Part shown: positions 35,707 to 45,481 of the stretch, one piece after another | How positions within the stretch are numbered: the first letter of the stretch is position 1 | Layout of the letters: the number at the start of each line of letters is the position of its first letter | DNA from: Rhizobiaceae bacterium MnEN-MB40S | GTDB taxonomy: Bacteria; Pseudomonadota; Alphaproteobacteria; Rhizobiales; Rhizobiaceae | Assembly: GCA_024343425.1 (NCBI GenBank) | Contig: BRLC01000002.1 | Location: 62,001 to 126,000 of the forward strand | Reading direction: 5' to 3' | Length of the DNA stretch: 64,000 nt | Notes under the pieces: model-generated | What the model was told of the DNA's origin: nothing | The model's input: the letters and a program-made list of their open reading frames with translations, nothing else | Database searches by the model: none | Translations under genes and position numbers: made by a program

Positions 35707-36450
35707 CTACTGATTTGCAAGAAACGGCCATACTATATCCGCCAATCTGTCTGGAGCGCTCAGTTGCGGCGCATGTCCCGTATCCAGAGTTCGGACGACA
35801 GTTCCCGGAACCAGTTCCTGCATCCGTCTTTGCAACGAAATGTCTATCGACCGGTCCAAGGAACACTCCACATACAGGCGCGGCACAGCGCCGAAACGTT
35901 CAACGGTCCAGTTCGCTGCGACCGCGCGTCCTGACTCCGGTTGCGGCGTGAGTTTGCCGGCTGCCTCGCGCGCGTCTGCGGGATCGGCGTCATGGTAGAA
36001 AATCTCAACCGCCGCCTGAGTTGGAACGCTGCTTGTCGATCGGTCGGACGACCACAGGAGATGGTCGCCAATCCCGATCAAGCCTCTGTCCCGTGCATTT
36101 TCCTGCGCAAGCAGGTCACCGAACGACATCCCCGACGGCAGCATCATTCCGGCAAGGTAGACGATGCGGGCGACACGATCCGGGCGCGCCTCCGCCACCG
36201 CGGTCGCGACATTTCCTCCGCCGGAATGCGCTACGAGGCTGACGGGCCTATCGAGGCCGTCAAGGATACCCTCGACGTGTTGCGCATACAGCTCGAGGGT
36301 GACCTCACCAAGAGGCGTGGCGTCGGCTCCGTTGCCGGGCAGATCGACAGCATGACACTCAAGCCCCCTCGCCTCCAACTGCCCGATCAGGTCCTGCCAG
36401 GCCCAGCTTCCCTGCCAGGCGCCGTGTATGAGAATAACCGGATCGAACAT
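35707..36450 (-). CDS. Alpha/beta-fold hydrolase
   Basis: A 247-residue single-domain hydrolase. Oxyanion region VILIHGAWQGSWAW, nucleophile elbow AHSGGG (Ser with relaxed Gly-x-Ser-x-Gly), and a late His in DTGHAPQLSAPDRL. It resembles the plant salicylate-esterase/hydroxynitrile-lyase branch often found in rhizobia. ATG 36450; the 74 upstream in-frame codons lack family sequence. Upstream of and co-oriented with the guanidine operon but separated from it by the sigma-54 promoter. Substrate unknown. Confidence 0.82.
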   Translation of the reverse strand: MFDPVILIHGAWQGSWAWQDLIGQLEARGLECHAVDLPGNGADATPLGEVTLELYAQHVEGILDGLDRPVSLVAHSGGGNVATAVAEARPDRVARIVYLAGMMLPSGMSFGDLLAQENARDRGLIGIGDHLLWSSDRSTSSVPTQAAVEIFYHDADPADAREAAGKLTPQPESGRAVAANWTVERFGAVPRLYVECSLDRSIDISLQRRMQELVPGTVVRTLDTGHAPQLSAPDRLADIVWPFLANQ

Positions 36451-36615
36451 AGTATCAGCGCATTTCCCGCAGCAGGTCGCCCGGGTGGGCGACAGTTTAC
36501 TTTGACAGCCAAAACGTCTAATCGGTGAGCCGCATCGGTGCAACGGTGCAGAACCAATGTAGCGCCCGATCCGGATGCGGAATAGCGGCGCCTGCCAGCA
36601 GACCCTGGTTGCGTC

Positions 36616-37422
36616 ATGAGAATATTGCTGATCAATCTGGATCGGTCGCCGGATCGGCTGGCCTGGATGCAAAAGGAAATGGACGAACGCGGACTGACCT
36701 TCGACAGGATCAGCGCCGTCGATTTTCAGTCACTGTCTCAGGACGAGATAAGCCGGCATCAGATCGATCGCGAAATCATCATGACGATCAGCCCGGGCGA
36801 CGTTGCCTGCTTCCTCAGTCATCGAAAATGCTGGAATGACATGATCGAGAAAGGCGACGACTATGTCTGCATTCTCGAAGACGACATTTATCTAAGCCGG
36901 GACGCTGCACGGTATCTTTCTTCCCCAGACTGGATCCCTGACGGCGTCGATATCGTCAAGCTGGAGACCTTCCGCGACAAAGTCGGATATATTGCAAAGG
37001 ACCCGATCGAAGTCGGCGACCGGATTCTGGCGCCTCTTCTTGGCCGTCATATCGGCGCCGGCGGCTATATCATTTCACGCGAATGCGCCGAACGTCTGCT
37101 GAAGACAACTGAAGATTTCCACGACCCCGTGGACGAAATGATGTTCAACCCGAAACTTGGCTTGTTCCAGACGCTGGAAATCCTGCAGATGGTTCCAGCG
37201 ATCTGTATTCAGACCATGCACTATTATGCAGAAGCGTCCGATCCGCTTCCTGGCAGCACAATCCACTCAGTGCGTCTGGAGATGTTGAAACCGAGACAGG
37301 GATGGAAGAAGTTCAAACGTGAAGTGACCCGGCCCTTCATCAATTTCGGCGAATGGCTGCGGATGACCTATGTTCGATTGACGACCCCCAGCGTGTGGGG
37401 CGAAATCCCCTTCAGGGAATGA
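36616..37422 (+). CDS. Glycosyltransferase family 25 (LPS-type)
   Basis: A 268-residue GT25 enzyme. N-terminal ILLINLDRSPDRLAWM, then GDVACFLSHRKCWNDMI and the acidic metal-binding box LEDDIYL at residues 87-93, with GAGGYIISRECAERLL, as in LgtB/LpsA-type sugar transferases that act on lipopolysaccharide or on hydroxylysine in eukaryotes. Cytoplasmic side of the inner membrane. It is followed by a paralogue whose start overlaps its stop. Acceptor not predictable. Confidence 0.85.
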   Translation: MRILLINLDRSPDRLAWMQKEMDERGLTFDRISAVDFQSLSQDEISRHQIDREIIMTISPGDVACFLSHRKCWNDMIEKGDDYVCILEDDIYLSRDAARYLSSPDWIPDGVDIVKLETFRDKVGYIAKDPIEVGDRILAPLLGRHIGAGGYIISRECAERLLKTTEDFHDPVDEMMFNPKLGLFQTLEILQMVPAICIQTMHYYAEASDPLPGSTIHSVRLEMLKPRQGWKKFKREVTRPFINFGEWLRMTYVRLTTPSVWGEIPFRE

Positions 37423-38231
37423 GCATGCGTCTTCTGGTCATTAATCTGGTACGATCCCTTGAACGGCGTAAATGGATCACGGACAGCTTCGCCGCCCAGA
37501 CGCTCGTTCCCGAGTTCGTATCAGCGATAGACGCCAATGCAATGGAACCAGGCGACATCGACGCCTGGAATGAATCCAGCGATGGGCCTCCCATGATGGC
37601 TGCGGAAATCGCGGTTTTCAAAAGTCATCGCAAGTGCTGGGACGCCGCCGCCTCCGGGGACGACGAATACGTCTGCATCTTCGAAGACGACGTGCATTTG
37701 TCGAGCGACGCGCACCTTTTCCTGACAGACGACAGCTGGATTCCGGACGGCGCCGATATCGTCAAGATCGAGACATTCCGAAACAGCGTGCTTTGCTCCC
37801 GGCCGCCTTTGCAGCCGGTTCACGGACACCAACTCCTTCGGCTGCATACGCTGCATTGGGGCGCGGCCGGCTACATCATTTCAAGGTCCTGCGCAGCACG
37901 TCTCCTCAAACTCTCCAAGACCCGGTTATACGCTGCGGACGAATTTCTGTTTTCTCCCACATTCAGCATTTTTCGGGATCTCGACCTGTATCAGGTCAGT
38001 CCGGCCCTGTGCATCCAGGACATGCAGCTCGAAGAAATCAACAGGGCGGGCAATCTTCAAAGCGTCAAGGGCGTACGCGACGATCATCACCTCATGCAGC
38101 AGCCCCAGGCGCCCGTTCGCGGCTGGAAAAAAGCGCGAAGGGAAATCGAAAGGCCCTTTCGGAAACTGGCCTCGTCCATCGATCGCAATGTCAAAGGCAA
38201 GTTCAGCACAGTCATCGACTTCGAGCGCTGA
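37419..38231 (+). CDS. Glycosyltransferase family 25 (paralogue of the preceding gene)
   Basis: A 270-residue GT25 protein: RLLVINLVRSLERRKWI, AAEIAVFKSHRKCW, IFEDDVHL (residues 88-95) and WGAAGYIISRSCAARLLKL. Domain order and the WIPDGxDIVKxETFR segment are shared with the upstream gene, so the pair arose by tandem duplication and divergence. ATG 37419 overlaps the previous TGA; a second ATG at 37425 is also possible. Both probably add sequential sugars to the same surface glycan. Ends six bases from the convergent dioxygenase gene. Confidence 0.85.
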   Translation: MSMRLLVINLVRSLERRKWITDSFAAQTLVPEFVSAIDANAMEPGDIDAWNESSDGPPMMAAEIAVFKSHRKCWDAAASGDDEYVCIFEDDVHLSSDAHLFLTDDSWIPDGADIVKIETFRNSVLCSRPPLQPVHGHQLLRLHTLHWGAAGYIISRSCAARLLKLSKTRLYAADEFLFSPTFSIFRDLDLYQVSPALCIQDMQLEEINRAGNLQSVKGVRDDHHLMQQPQAPVRGWKKARREIERPFRKLASSIDRNVKGKFSTVIDFER

Positions 38232-38236
38232 CAGAC

Positions 38237-39220
38237 TCACCCATTATAGGTTCGGCGATACATTTCCTGCAGATGATCCTCGACCTTCACCGGAGCGTAT
38301 TTCGGCGTTTGCCCGTCGCTCAGGCAGGTCGGAATGCACGACACCTCGAAATCCGGATTCCCGGTGAAGAAGAACGGAACCGAATACCGCTCGCGTCCGG
38401 AATGGTTGATCACCCGGTGCAGGGTGGAGCGATAGGTATCGTTCGTCCAACGGGCGATCATGTCGCCGAGATTGATCACGAATGTTCCGGGAATCGGAGA
38501 CGCACGTATCCAGATTTCATTGTCCTGATCAAAGACCTGCAAACCGCCGTTTTCGTCCTGCAGGAGAAGCGTCAAGCCGCCGAAATCCGTATGGGCGCCT
38601 GCGCCGAGTTCGTCCGGGTCCGATTGGGGTTGTTGCGGCGGATAATGCAGCAGGCGCAGGATGGCGAGCGGATCCCGCACGAAACCTTTGAAGTAGTTTT
38701 CGTCCAGATCCAGCGACAACGCCATGCCGCGCATCAGCCGTTCCGCTAGATCGAGCATGGCGGCATAGTAGGCGCGCATGACTGGTTTGAAGCCTGGCAG
38801 ATCCGTTGGCCACTGGTTCGGACCGTGATTGAACTTGCCCGCCAGGACGCACGGATCATCCTCCGGCAATTCGTAGCCGATATAGTAGCCTTCCTTGCGA
38901 TCCGGCTTGGCGCCGGCCTGCAAGGTCTGTCCGCCCAGATGCTCGTAACCGCGATTGCAGGGTGAATGGGCCTTGTCGACCGCGAGTTTTGCCTCTTCGG
39001 GAAGATCGAAGAACGCTTTCGTCTCGGCAAAAACAGCGTCGATCAGACCCGAAGGAATGCCGTGCCCGGAACAATAGAAGAAACCCTTGTCGAGACAGGC
39101 GGCGCGCAAGGCCTGGCCCACCTCACGGCGATCGCTCTCTTTCGAAGACGACATGCCTGAAATATCGATAACGGGAAGCTGAGCCTGATCGACCGCCACA
39201 GCGCTGAGTTCTCCGGGCAT
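38237..39220 (-). CDS. Isopenicillin-N-synthase-like 2-oxoglutarate/Fe(II) dioxygenase
   Basis: A 327-residue jelly-roll oxygenase. N-terminal DIOX_N region (LPVIDISG, FFYCSGHGIP) and C-terminal iron site AHTDFGGLTLL with the distal His in STLHRVINHSG and the 2-oxoglutarate-binding Arg in RYSVPFF. Uses Fe2+ and normally 2-oxoglutarate to hydroxylate a small molecule. In the same neighbourhood as a LysR gene, allophanate hydrolase and a purine/pyrimidine-type BMP transporter, so a nucleobase-like substrate is plausible but unproven. ATG 39220. It is not a penicillin-pathway enzyme by context. Confidence 0.85.
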   Translation of the reverse strand: MPGELSAVAVDQAQLPVIDISGMSSSKESDRREVGQALRAACLDKGFFYCSGHGIPSGLIDAVFAETKAFFDLPEEAKLAVDKAHSPCNRGYEHLGGQTLQAGAKPDRKEGYYIGYELPEDDPCVLAGKFNHGPNQWPTDLPGFKPVMRAYYAAMLDLAERLMRGMALSLDLDENYFKGFVRDPLAILRLLHYPPQQPQSDPDELGAGAHTDFGGLTLLLQDENGGLQVFDQDNEIWIRASPIPGTFVINLGDMIARWTNDTYRSTLHRVINHSGRERYSVPFFFTGNPDFEVSCIPTCLSDGQTPKYAPVKVEDHLQEMYRRTYNG

Positions 39221-39360
39221 CTACGGGTCCTTTGTGAAAGATTGACCACGCTACTATGCGGTCATTTTCCGGCGTCGACAAGGTAAACGCCGCCAGGAAG
39301 AATGCGGCGGAATCTCGCAGATCGATTCAGAAATCAGCGCCATCGTCCTGAAGCAGAAGA

Positions 39361-40269
39361 CTATTCGGTTTCGTAATTTTCCGAAAAGGCGTTCGAAAGC
39401 TGATCGACGAATCGCGCCGCCGCGACAGGCAGCGTGCGACCGCGGAGATGTCCCATGTAGATCATCCCGGCAGGAATGTCGCGCGTGTCGATCGGCCGAT
39501 GCACGAGATCATTGTCGAGACTGTCGGTCGGCAATCCAATCGGGATCTGAAGGCCGATCCCGGAACTCACACGGGCGAAGCTTCGAAGGAATTCGAAACT
39601 GTCAGACTCGATCGAAGGTTGCGCCTTGAGCGTCGAGCGCTCCGTACCCGCCTCGAGCAACGCGCGCACGCCATAAGGCGCCGTCGGCAAGGCCAAAGGC
39701 CAGGCAGTGCAATCGCGCAACCGCAGCACCTTGTGCGAGGCCAGCGGATGACCCGCGCGCATTACGGCGTGCACCGGTTGCTTGATCCGTAAAATCGTCT
39801 GGAAGTCGGCGAACCGGACCGGCTCGAAAACCAGCGCCAGATCCACGCTGTAATCCATCAGGGCTTCTTCGGCCGTCCGCCGATCGCGGACGTAAACGCC
39901 GAAAGTGACGCCGGGATGTTCATCGCGGTAGATCGAAATCTGACGCGGCAGAAAATAGGGAACCAAAGCCTGGCTGCATGCCACATTGACGTTCCCGCGC
40001 CGGATGCCGGTCAAATCGGAAATCTGCGACCGCACGCGTTCGAGATCGAAAATCTGGTTGCGAATGTGATTGATCAGAATTTCGCCGGCCGCATTCAGGC
40101 GCACGCCGCGCGGCAGCCGCTCGAAAATGGGTTCCCCCAGTTCTTCCTCGAAGGCCAGGATGCGCCTGTTGAGCGCCGACGACGTGATCGATAGGGCTTC
40201 CGCCGCGCTTCTGATGGAGCCGACGCGCGCGACAGTGTCGATGTACCGGAATGTCTGGAACATCCGCAT
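39361..40269 (-). CDS. LysR-family transcriptional regulator
   Basis: A 302-residue regulator: HTH RYIDTVARVGSIRSAAEALSITSSALNRRILAFEEELGEPIFERL, then a PBP-like effector domain. Start at ATG 40269 (ATG 40263 also possible); the much longer frame upstream is the shadow of the divergent gene. Divergent from the allophanate hydrolase gene with a TGC-N7-GCA motif between them, so it likely controls that gene and perhaps the biuret/BMP operon. Confidence 0.85.
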   Translation of the reverse strand: MRMFQTFRYIDTVARVGSIRSAAEALSITSSALNRRILAFEEELGEPIFERLPRGVRLNAAGEILINHIRNQIFDLERVRSQISDLTGIRRGNVNVACSQALVPYFLPRQISIYRDEHPGVTFGVYVRDRRTAEEALMDYSVDLALVFEPVRFADFQTILRIKQPVHAVMRAGHPLASHKVLRLRDCTAWPLALPTAPYGVRALLEAGTERSTLKAQPSIESDSFEFLRSFARVSSGIGLQIPIGLPTDSLDNDLVHRPIDTRDIPAGMIYMGHLRGRTLPVAAARFVDQLSNAFSENYETE

Positions 40270-40287
40270 GCGGTCATACTCCAGTGA

Positions 40288-40300
40288 TGCAAAATGTGCA
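40288..40300. promoter_or_regulatory. Putative LysR box TGC-AAAATGT-GCA
   Basis: A T-N11-A type dyad (TGCAAAATGTGCA) in the 132-base gap between the LysR gene and the allophanate hydrolase gene. Position and form match the canonical LysR-type recognition site. Inferred. Confidence 0.45.
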
Positions 40301-40401
40301 GCGATGTGATGAAAAGATAACAGATGACCGAACAAGTCACCACGACTAATAGTCACGCGTCTGGATGTATAGAGTGGAACGGCGCGACAAGCGGGAATGA
40401 A

Positions 40402-42198
40402 ATGATACAGGAATTGCCTTTCGATATCGCCAGGCTTCGGGAAGCCTATCAAAAGGGCGAGACTGCGGAAAATGTCGTCGCCGAATGTTTCCGCAGGATC
40501 CGTGTCGTCGACGATCCCGGAATTTTCATCAGCTTGAGGGATGAAGCCGACGTCGTCGCGGAAGCGCGTGCTCTTGGACCTTTCGATCCTGACAAAAAGC
40601 CCCTCTACGGCATTCCCTTTGCGGTCAAGGACAATATCGATGTCGCGGGCCTTCCAACGACGGCGGCTTGCCCGGCTTTCGAATACGCCCCGAAAGCCGA
40701 CGCCTTCTGCGTCAACAAGCTTCGCGAGGCCGGAGCGCTGGTGATCGGCAAAACCAATCTCGACCAGTTTGCGACGGGTCTCGTTGGCGTGCGCTCTCCG
40801 TACCCGATACCTCGAAACGCTATCGACCCGGAGATCGTGCCGGGCGGATCGAGTTCGGGATCGGCGGTCGCCGTGTCCCAAGGCGTCGTCAGCTTCGCTC
40901 TTGGCACGGATACGGCCGGTTCGGGACGGGCGCCAGCCGCTCTCAACAACATTGTCGGCCTCAAGCCGACGCTGGGCGGCATATCGTCGTCCGGAGTCGT
41001 TCCGGCCTGCCGTTCTCTGGACACGGTGTCGATATTCGCGCTGACGGTCGACGACGCCTGGTCCGTTTATCAAACCGTGTGCGCCTACGACGCGGAAGAT
41101 GCCTATTCGCGGAAGCTGGCTTCGCCCGCCCTATCCGAAATGGCGCCATCGCTCATCGTGGGAATTCCCGACAGGTCTTCGATCGAGTTTTTCGGCGACA
41201 CCCTGCAGGCCGCCTCCTTTGCTGTGGCCGTAGAGACTTTGCGACGGAAGGGAATGGAGATTGTGGAGCTCGACTTCGCGCCGTTCTACGAAATCGCGAA
41301 ACTGCTTTATGAAGGACCGTGGGTGGCGGAGCGTTACGCCGCGATCCGCGAGATCATCGAGACGCAGCCGGACGCTCTGCTTCCGGTCACGCACGGAATC
41401 ATATCGAAGGCGGAGACGTTCAGCGCGGCGGACGCTTTCGAAGGCGGGTACCGCCTGAAGGAACTCGAGAGAAAAGCCCGCGCATTGCTGGGTTTGGCGG
41501 ACATGCTCTGTGTGCCGACGATCCCGACTTTCTACAGCGTCAGCGATCTCGAAAAAGATCCCGTCGGGCCGAACTCCAATCTTGGAACGTACACCAACTT
41601 CGTCAATCTGCTTGACCTCTGCGGGATCGCCGTTCCGATGAAGGCAAGGCAGGACGGGCGACCGGGCAGCGTCACGCTGCTGGGAGGCGCGGGACGCGAC
41701 GCGTTCCTGGCGTCGGTCGGCGCCTGGCTCCACCAGGACGCAGACGTTTCTCTGGGCGCCACCGGTTGGGTCCTGCCAGATCCCGCAAAGCGCATGCCTG
41801 CCGCGCAGACAGATGAAATCTCTGTCGCGATGGTCGGAGCGCATATGTCCGGGTTGCCGCTCAATGGTGAAGTTACGCGGCTTGGCGGACGATTTCTCTG
41901 TACTTCCCAAACCGCGCCGGGCTACCGCTTTTACAGCCTTGCAGGCGGGCCGCCGGCCAGGCCAGGTCTCGTGCGCAGCGAGGGCGGCGGCTCGATCGAC
42001 CTCGAAATCTGGGCCCTGCCGAAATCCGCGTTCGGCGCATTCATGGCCGGCATTCCCCAACCGCTCGGTATTGGCACGATCAATCTTGTCGACGGGACAA
42101 CGGTCAAGGGTTTTCTGTGTGAACCCGCCGGTCTGGAAGGCGCGGAAGAAATCACCGGATTCGGGGGCTGGCGCGCTTACCTGGCGAGCCTGAACTGA
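40402..42198 (+). CDS. atzF: Allophanate hydrolase
   Basis: A 598-residue AtzF/TrzF-type enzyme. The amidase-signature domain (residues 1-440) has Lys76 (FAVKDNID), Ser150/151 (PGGSSSGSA) and Ser174 (DTAGSGRAPA). The C-terminal domain (about 470-598; VAMVGAHMSGLPLN ... GGWRAYL) is the one found only in allophanate hydrolases. Reaction: allophanate to two ammonia and two CO2. No urea carboxylase is encoded next to it, so its allophanate probably comes from biuret rather than urea; a biuret-hydrolase-like gene lies 2.5 kb away. ATG 40402, weak GGGA site; the in-frame 26 codons upstream look non-coding. Confidence 0.9.
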   Translation: MIQELPFDIARLREAYQKGETAENVVAECFRRIRVVDDPGIFISLRDEADVVAEARALGPFDPDKKPLYGIPFAVKDNIDVAGLPTTAACPAFEYAPKADAFCVNKLREAGALVIGKTNLDQFATGLVGVRSPYPIPRNAIDPEIVPGGSSSGSAVAVSQGVVSFALGTDTAGSGRAPAALNNIVGLKPTLGGISSSGVVPACRSLDTVSIFALTVDDAWSVYQTVCAYDAEDAYSRKLASPALSEMAPSLIVGIPDRSSIEFFGDTLQAASFAVAVETLRRKGMEIVELDFAPFYEIAKLLYEGPWVAERYAAIREIIETQPDALLPVTHGIISKAETFSAADAFEGGYRLKELERKARALLGLADMLCVPTIPTFYSVSDLEKDPVGPNSNLGTYTNFVNLLDLCGIAVPMKARQDGRPGSVTLLGGAGRDAFLASVGAWLHQDADVSLGATGWVLPDPAKRMPAAQTDEISVAMVGAHMSGLPLNGEVTRLGGRFLCTSQTAPGYRFYSLAGGPPARPGLVRSEGGGSIDLEIWALPKSAFGAFMAGIPQPLGIGTINLVDGTTVKGFLCEPAGLEGAEEITGFGGWRAYLASLN

Positions 42199-42241
42199 TC
42201 AAATTGCTGTTTGCTGGCGCGCCGGGTTTGCAGAGGTCGTC

Positions 42242-42577
42242 TTACTCGATGAATTCCACCGGTTTTTCCCACTGAATAAGAACGACGCATCCGTCCTCCG
42301 ACCACACACGATGGTTGGACCCCTTCTCGTTTATGACGAGCGAACCGGTTTCGTAACGACCGTGGTCGTCACTTTGCGATCCCTCGAGGACGAGGATCGA
42401 CTCCATGCCATGATGTATGTGACGCGGCGCTTTCGCGCCTGCTTCGTAGCGGAGCAGGGCGACTTCGGGCTCTCCCTCGACCAGCCGGCATATCTCGATG
42501 CCTTCGTGAAAAGGACCAAACGTCGCCTTCTTCCAGCCGCCTGAGAGAAGGGCTGTGAACTCAAACGGTTTAGGCAT
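42242..42577 (-). CDS. Cupin-domain protein
   Basis: A 111-residue single cupin of the ChrR-like type. Metal-binding pattern [29 protein letters not shown] with a late His in SNHRVW. Small cupins of this kind act as isomerases, dioxygenases or sensors. ATG 42577 overlaps the stop of the cysteine hydrolase by eight bases, so it is the last gene of the biuret/BMP operon. Possibly handles a pathway intermediate; substrate unknown. Confidence 0.8.
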   Translation of the reverse strand: MPKPFEFTALLSGGWKKATFGPFHEGIEICRLVEGEPEVALLRYEAGAKAPRHIHHGMESILVLEGSQSDDHGRYETGSLVINEKGSNHRVWSEDGCVVLIQWEKPVEFIE

Positions 42578-43235
42578 GAAGCGCATCCACAATTTTTGAA
42601 GTAGGCGCCGTCCAGCCGACGATCGCTCCCTGCGCGCGGATCATGTTGAGCACCGCCTGCTTGAATTCCGGGAAATAGCTCTCGGTCGCGTCCTCCGCGA
42701 GAAGACAGTGATAGCCGCGATCATTGGCTTCGCGCATCGAGGTCTGCACGCAGACTTCCGTGGTAACGCCCGCAAACACGAGATGACTGATGTCGCGTTC
42801 CTCCAGCCATCCCGACAAGGGTGTGGCGTAGAACGCCCCCTTCCCCGGCTTGTCGATCACGAGTTCGCCGGGAAGCGGCGCAAGTTCGGGAACGATCTCG
42901 GCGCCGGGCTCGCCGGACACAAGAATGCGGCCCATCGGACCGTGATCTCCGATACGCAACGCCGGATTTCCACGTTCGCGCTTGGCCGGCGGACAATCCG
43001 AAAGGTCCGGCTTGTGGCACTCGCGCGTGTGAACGATCGTCAGACCCGCGGCGCGAAAACCGTCAATCAGATTTCTGACGGTGGGCACAATCTTCTGAAG
43101 CAGTTCGACATTGTTGCCGAGGCTCGCTCCAAAGCCGCCCGGCTCGACGAAATCCCGCTGCATGTCGATGACGACAAGCGCGATCTTTTCGTGATGAAAG
43201 GGGAAATGAAAGGGATCTGCATCAAGCAATTTCAT
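42570..43235 (-). CDS. Cysteine hydrolase, isochorismatase-like (biuret-hydrolase paralogue)
   Basis: A 221-residue isochorismatase-fold amidase. The Asp-Lys-Cys triad is Asp24 (VVIDMQRDF), Lys129 (IDKPGKGAF) and Cys162 (TTEVCVQT). It shares its architecture with the gene at 44758 but lacks the [11 protein letters not shown] substrate segment, having [12 protein letters not shown] instead, so it likely acts on another amide, for instance an N-carbamoyl or ureido compound. ATG 43235 overlaps the ATPase stop (ATGA). Confidence 0.82.
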   Translation of the reverse strand: MKLLDADPFHFPFHHEKIALVVIDMQRDFVEPGGFGASLGNNVELLQKIVPTVRNLIDGFRAAGLTIVHTRECHKPDLSDCPPAKRERGNPALRIGDHGPMGRILVSGEPGAEIVPELAPLPGELVIDKPGKGAFYATPLSGWLEERDISHLVFAGVTTEVCVQTSMREANDRGYHCLLAEDATESYFPEFKQAVLNMIRAQGAIVGWTAPTSKIVDALHA

Positions 43236-44761
43236 GCTTGACCTGCCATGTGTTTTCCGATCTCGGCGACGCTCGCCTGTTCAATGGGCGTCTGATATAC
43301 GATCGCGCCCTCCGACATTACCAGAACACGATCCGACAATTCGAGGATTTCGTCCAGATCCTCACTGATCAGAAGCACTGCAGCGCCTGAATTGCGGGCG
43401 GCCATAATACGCGCGCGGATTTCAGCAACTGCGGAGAAATCCAATCCAAAGCAAGGATTGGAGATGATCAGCAGATCCACCTCGCCAGTGAGTTCCCTGG
43501 CGAGCACTGCGCGCTGCACATTGCCGCCGGAGAGCGACTCGATTGGGCTTTCCGGAGACGCGGTCTTGACCTTGAAGGCTGCGATCAGTCCCCTTGCCGC
43601 CTCGCCCATTCGGCCGCGGTCGATCCAGAAACGCGTCTTGCCGGCGTCGTTCACGTCGAATGTGCGGAAGGCGAGATTTTCCGTAACGCTCATGCGCGGC
43701 GCGCAAGCGTTGCGCAACGGTTCCTCAGGCAGATACCGCACGTGAAATTCGCGCGCTTCGGCGCGGGTCGCGGAAAACGGTGCGTTCTCGACACGAATCT
43801 CGCCTGCCGAATAGGGCCGCTGACCGGCGAGTATCTCCATCAGTTCCATCTGGCCATTTCCCGAAACACCGGCGATGCCGACGATCTCCCCGGCGCGAAT
43901 GGTCAGGTCTTCGATCCGGATCGATTTCAGGCCCGACCGGTCGCTGGCGTGAACCTTGTTGACCGTGAGGATCGGCTCGCCGACGGCGCCGGACCGCTCG
44001 GCCGTCTTCTGCAGCTCTTTCTCGCCGATCATCATGGCGGCCATGGCGGCGTGATCGAGATCCGAAACCTTGCCGCCTCCGACGAAGGATCCGCGCCGAA
44101 GCACCGAAACCTCGTCGGCGAAGGCGGTGACCTCGCGGAACTTGTGGGAAATCATCAGGACCGTCAGCGCGCCGGCTTCCGTCAGACCGCGAACCATACC
44201 GAGAAGCTCGTCTGCTTCCGCCGGCGTCAACACCGAGGTCGGCTCGTCGAGAATGAGAAAGCGGCGTCCGAGATAGAGCTGCTTGAGCAATTCGAGCTTC
44301 TGCTTCTCGCCGGCCGCCAGCCGGTTGACAGGCTGATTCAAGGGAACCCGGAAAGGCATTGTATCCATGAAGGATTCCAGCCTCCGGTTCTCTTCTTTCC
44401 AATCGATCATCTCCGGCGCATCGGAGCGGCTGATGACGAGATTTTCAGCAGCTGTCAGTGAAGGCACAAGGGTAAAATGCTGGTAGACCATGCCAAGGCC
44501 TTGCGCATGGGCGGTCTTCGGGTCCCGTATCTCCACCTCGTGATTGTCGATCATGACCTGGCCGGACGTCGGGTGATAGAACCCCATGACACATTTGACG
44601 AGCGTCGACTTTCCGGCGCCGTTTTCGCCTAGCAAGGCGTGGAAGCTCCCCGCCTTCACCTTGATGGATACATCGTCGAGCGCGGTGAAGGCGCCGAACC
44701 TCATTGTCATGCCAACCGTCTCGACGCTGATCGCAGCCATGTCCTTGCGCCCTGACGTCAT
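43232..44761 (-). CDS. BMP-type (nucleoside-like) ABC transporter ATPase, two domains
   Basis: A 509-residue double ATPase. First domain: Walker [14 protein letters not shown], signature-like [15 protein letters not shown], Walker [12 protein letters not shown]. Second domain: degenerate Walker A ([13 protein letters not shown]), [15 protein letters not shown] and [14 protein letters not shown]. This is the RbsA/YufO pattern used by PnrA/BMP importers for purine nucleosides and related heterocycles. ATG 44761 overlaps the stop of the biuret-hydrolase gene. Confidence 0.88.
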   Translation of the reverse strand: MTSGRKDMAAISVETVGMTMRFGAFTALDDVSIKVKAGSFHALLGENGAGKSTLVKCVMGFYHPTSGQVMIDNHEVEIRDPKTAHAQGLGMVYQHFTLVPSLTAAENLVISRSDAPEMIDWKEENRRLESFMDTMPFRVPLNQPVNRLAAGEKQKLELLKQLYLGRRFLILDEPTSVLTPAEADELLGMVRGLTEAGALTVLMISHKFREVTAFADEVSVLRRGSFVGGGKVSDLDHAAMAAMMIGEKELQKTAERSGAVGEPILTVNKVHASDRSGLKSIRIEDLTIRAGEIVGIAGVSGNGQMELMEILAGQRPYSAGEIRVENAPFSATRAEAREFHVRYLPEEPLRNACAPRMSVTENLAFRTFDVNDAGKTRFWIDRGRMGEAARGLIAAFKVKTASPESPIESLSGGNVQRAVLARELTGEVDLLIISNPCFGLDFSAVAEIRARIMAARNSGAAVLLISEDLDEILELSDRVLVMSEGAIVYQTPIEQASVAEIGKHMAGQA

Positions 44762-45435
44762 GGCAGTGATTTCACGAAGGCTTCGGAATTGCTGACTGAT
44801 CCGAAGACGCCGCCCTGCATCTTGATCATCTTGACCGCCGCATCGTGATTGCCCCTGTCCGTCGCGGCGCAACAGTCTTCAAGAAGCAGGCACTCGAAGC
44901 CGCGATCATTGGCCTCTCTCATCGTGGTGTGGACGCAGACATCCGTGGTCACGCCCGTCAGGACGATGTTGTGGATACCGCGCGTGCGCAGAAGCAGTTC
45001 CAGATCCGTCGCGTAGAAACTGCCTTTGCCCGGCTTGTCGATGATCGGCTCGCCATGCTCCGGAGTGAGTTCCTCGATGATTTCCCAGCCCGGTTCGCCG
45101 CGCACGAGGATTTTTCCGAAAGGCCCGTCATCGCCGATGCCTGCGCCGATCTGCCGTGACCGCCATCGCTTGTTGTGCGGCAGGTCGGCGAGATCCGGAC
45201 GGTGCCCCTCACGCGTGTGCATGATGTGATACCCCTTTTTTCGCATCGCATCGAGCACCTTCCTGATCGGTTCGATCGGCGCGCGTGTCAGGCTGAGGTC
45301 ATAGCCCATCCTGTCGACGTAACCGCCGACGCCGCAGAAATCCTTCTGCATGTCGATCACGATCAGCGTGGTGTTTTCCGGGCGCATGTCGCCATGGTGT
45401 GGCCAATCATAGGGGTCGGATGCGATAATGGTCAT
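44758..45435 (-). CDS. biuH: Biuret amidohydrolase-like cysteine hydrolase
   Basis: A 225-residue isochorismatase-fold amidase. Asp28 (IVIDMQKDF), Lys134 ([10 protein letters not shown]) and Cys167 (TTDVCVHT) form the triad with the same spacing I recall for Rhizobium leguminosarum biuret hydrolase (Asp36/Lys142/Cys175, offset eight). [24 protein letters not shown] and [10 protein letters not shown] also agree with that enzyme. Reaction: biuret + water to allophanate + ammonia, which feeds the allophanate hydrolase nearby. It is encoded between the permease and ATPase genes of a BMP-type transporter, unusual placement suggesting that the transporter carries its substrate. Confidence 0.82.
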   Translation of the reverse strand: MTIIASDPYDWPHHGDMRPENTTLIVIDMQKDFCGVGGYVDRMGYDLSLTRAPIEPIRKVLDAMRKKGYHIMHTREGHRPDLADLPHNKRWRSRQIGAGIGDDGPFGKILVRGEPGWEIIEELTPEHGEPIIDKPGKGSFYATDLELLLRTRGIHNIVLTGVTTDVCVHTTMREANDRGFECLLLEDCCAATDRGNHDAAVKMIKMQGGVFGSVSNSEAFVKSLP

Positions 45436-45481
45436 TTACGCAGCTCCTTGGTCGACAGACATGTTTCGTTCATTTCGCTTC

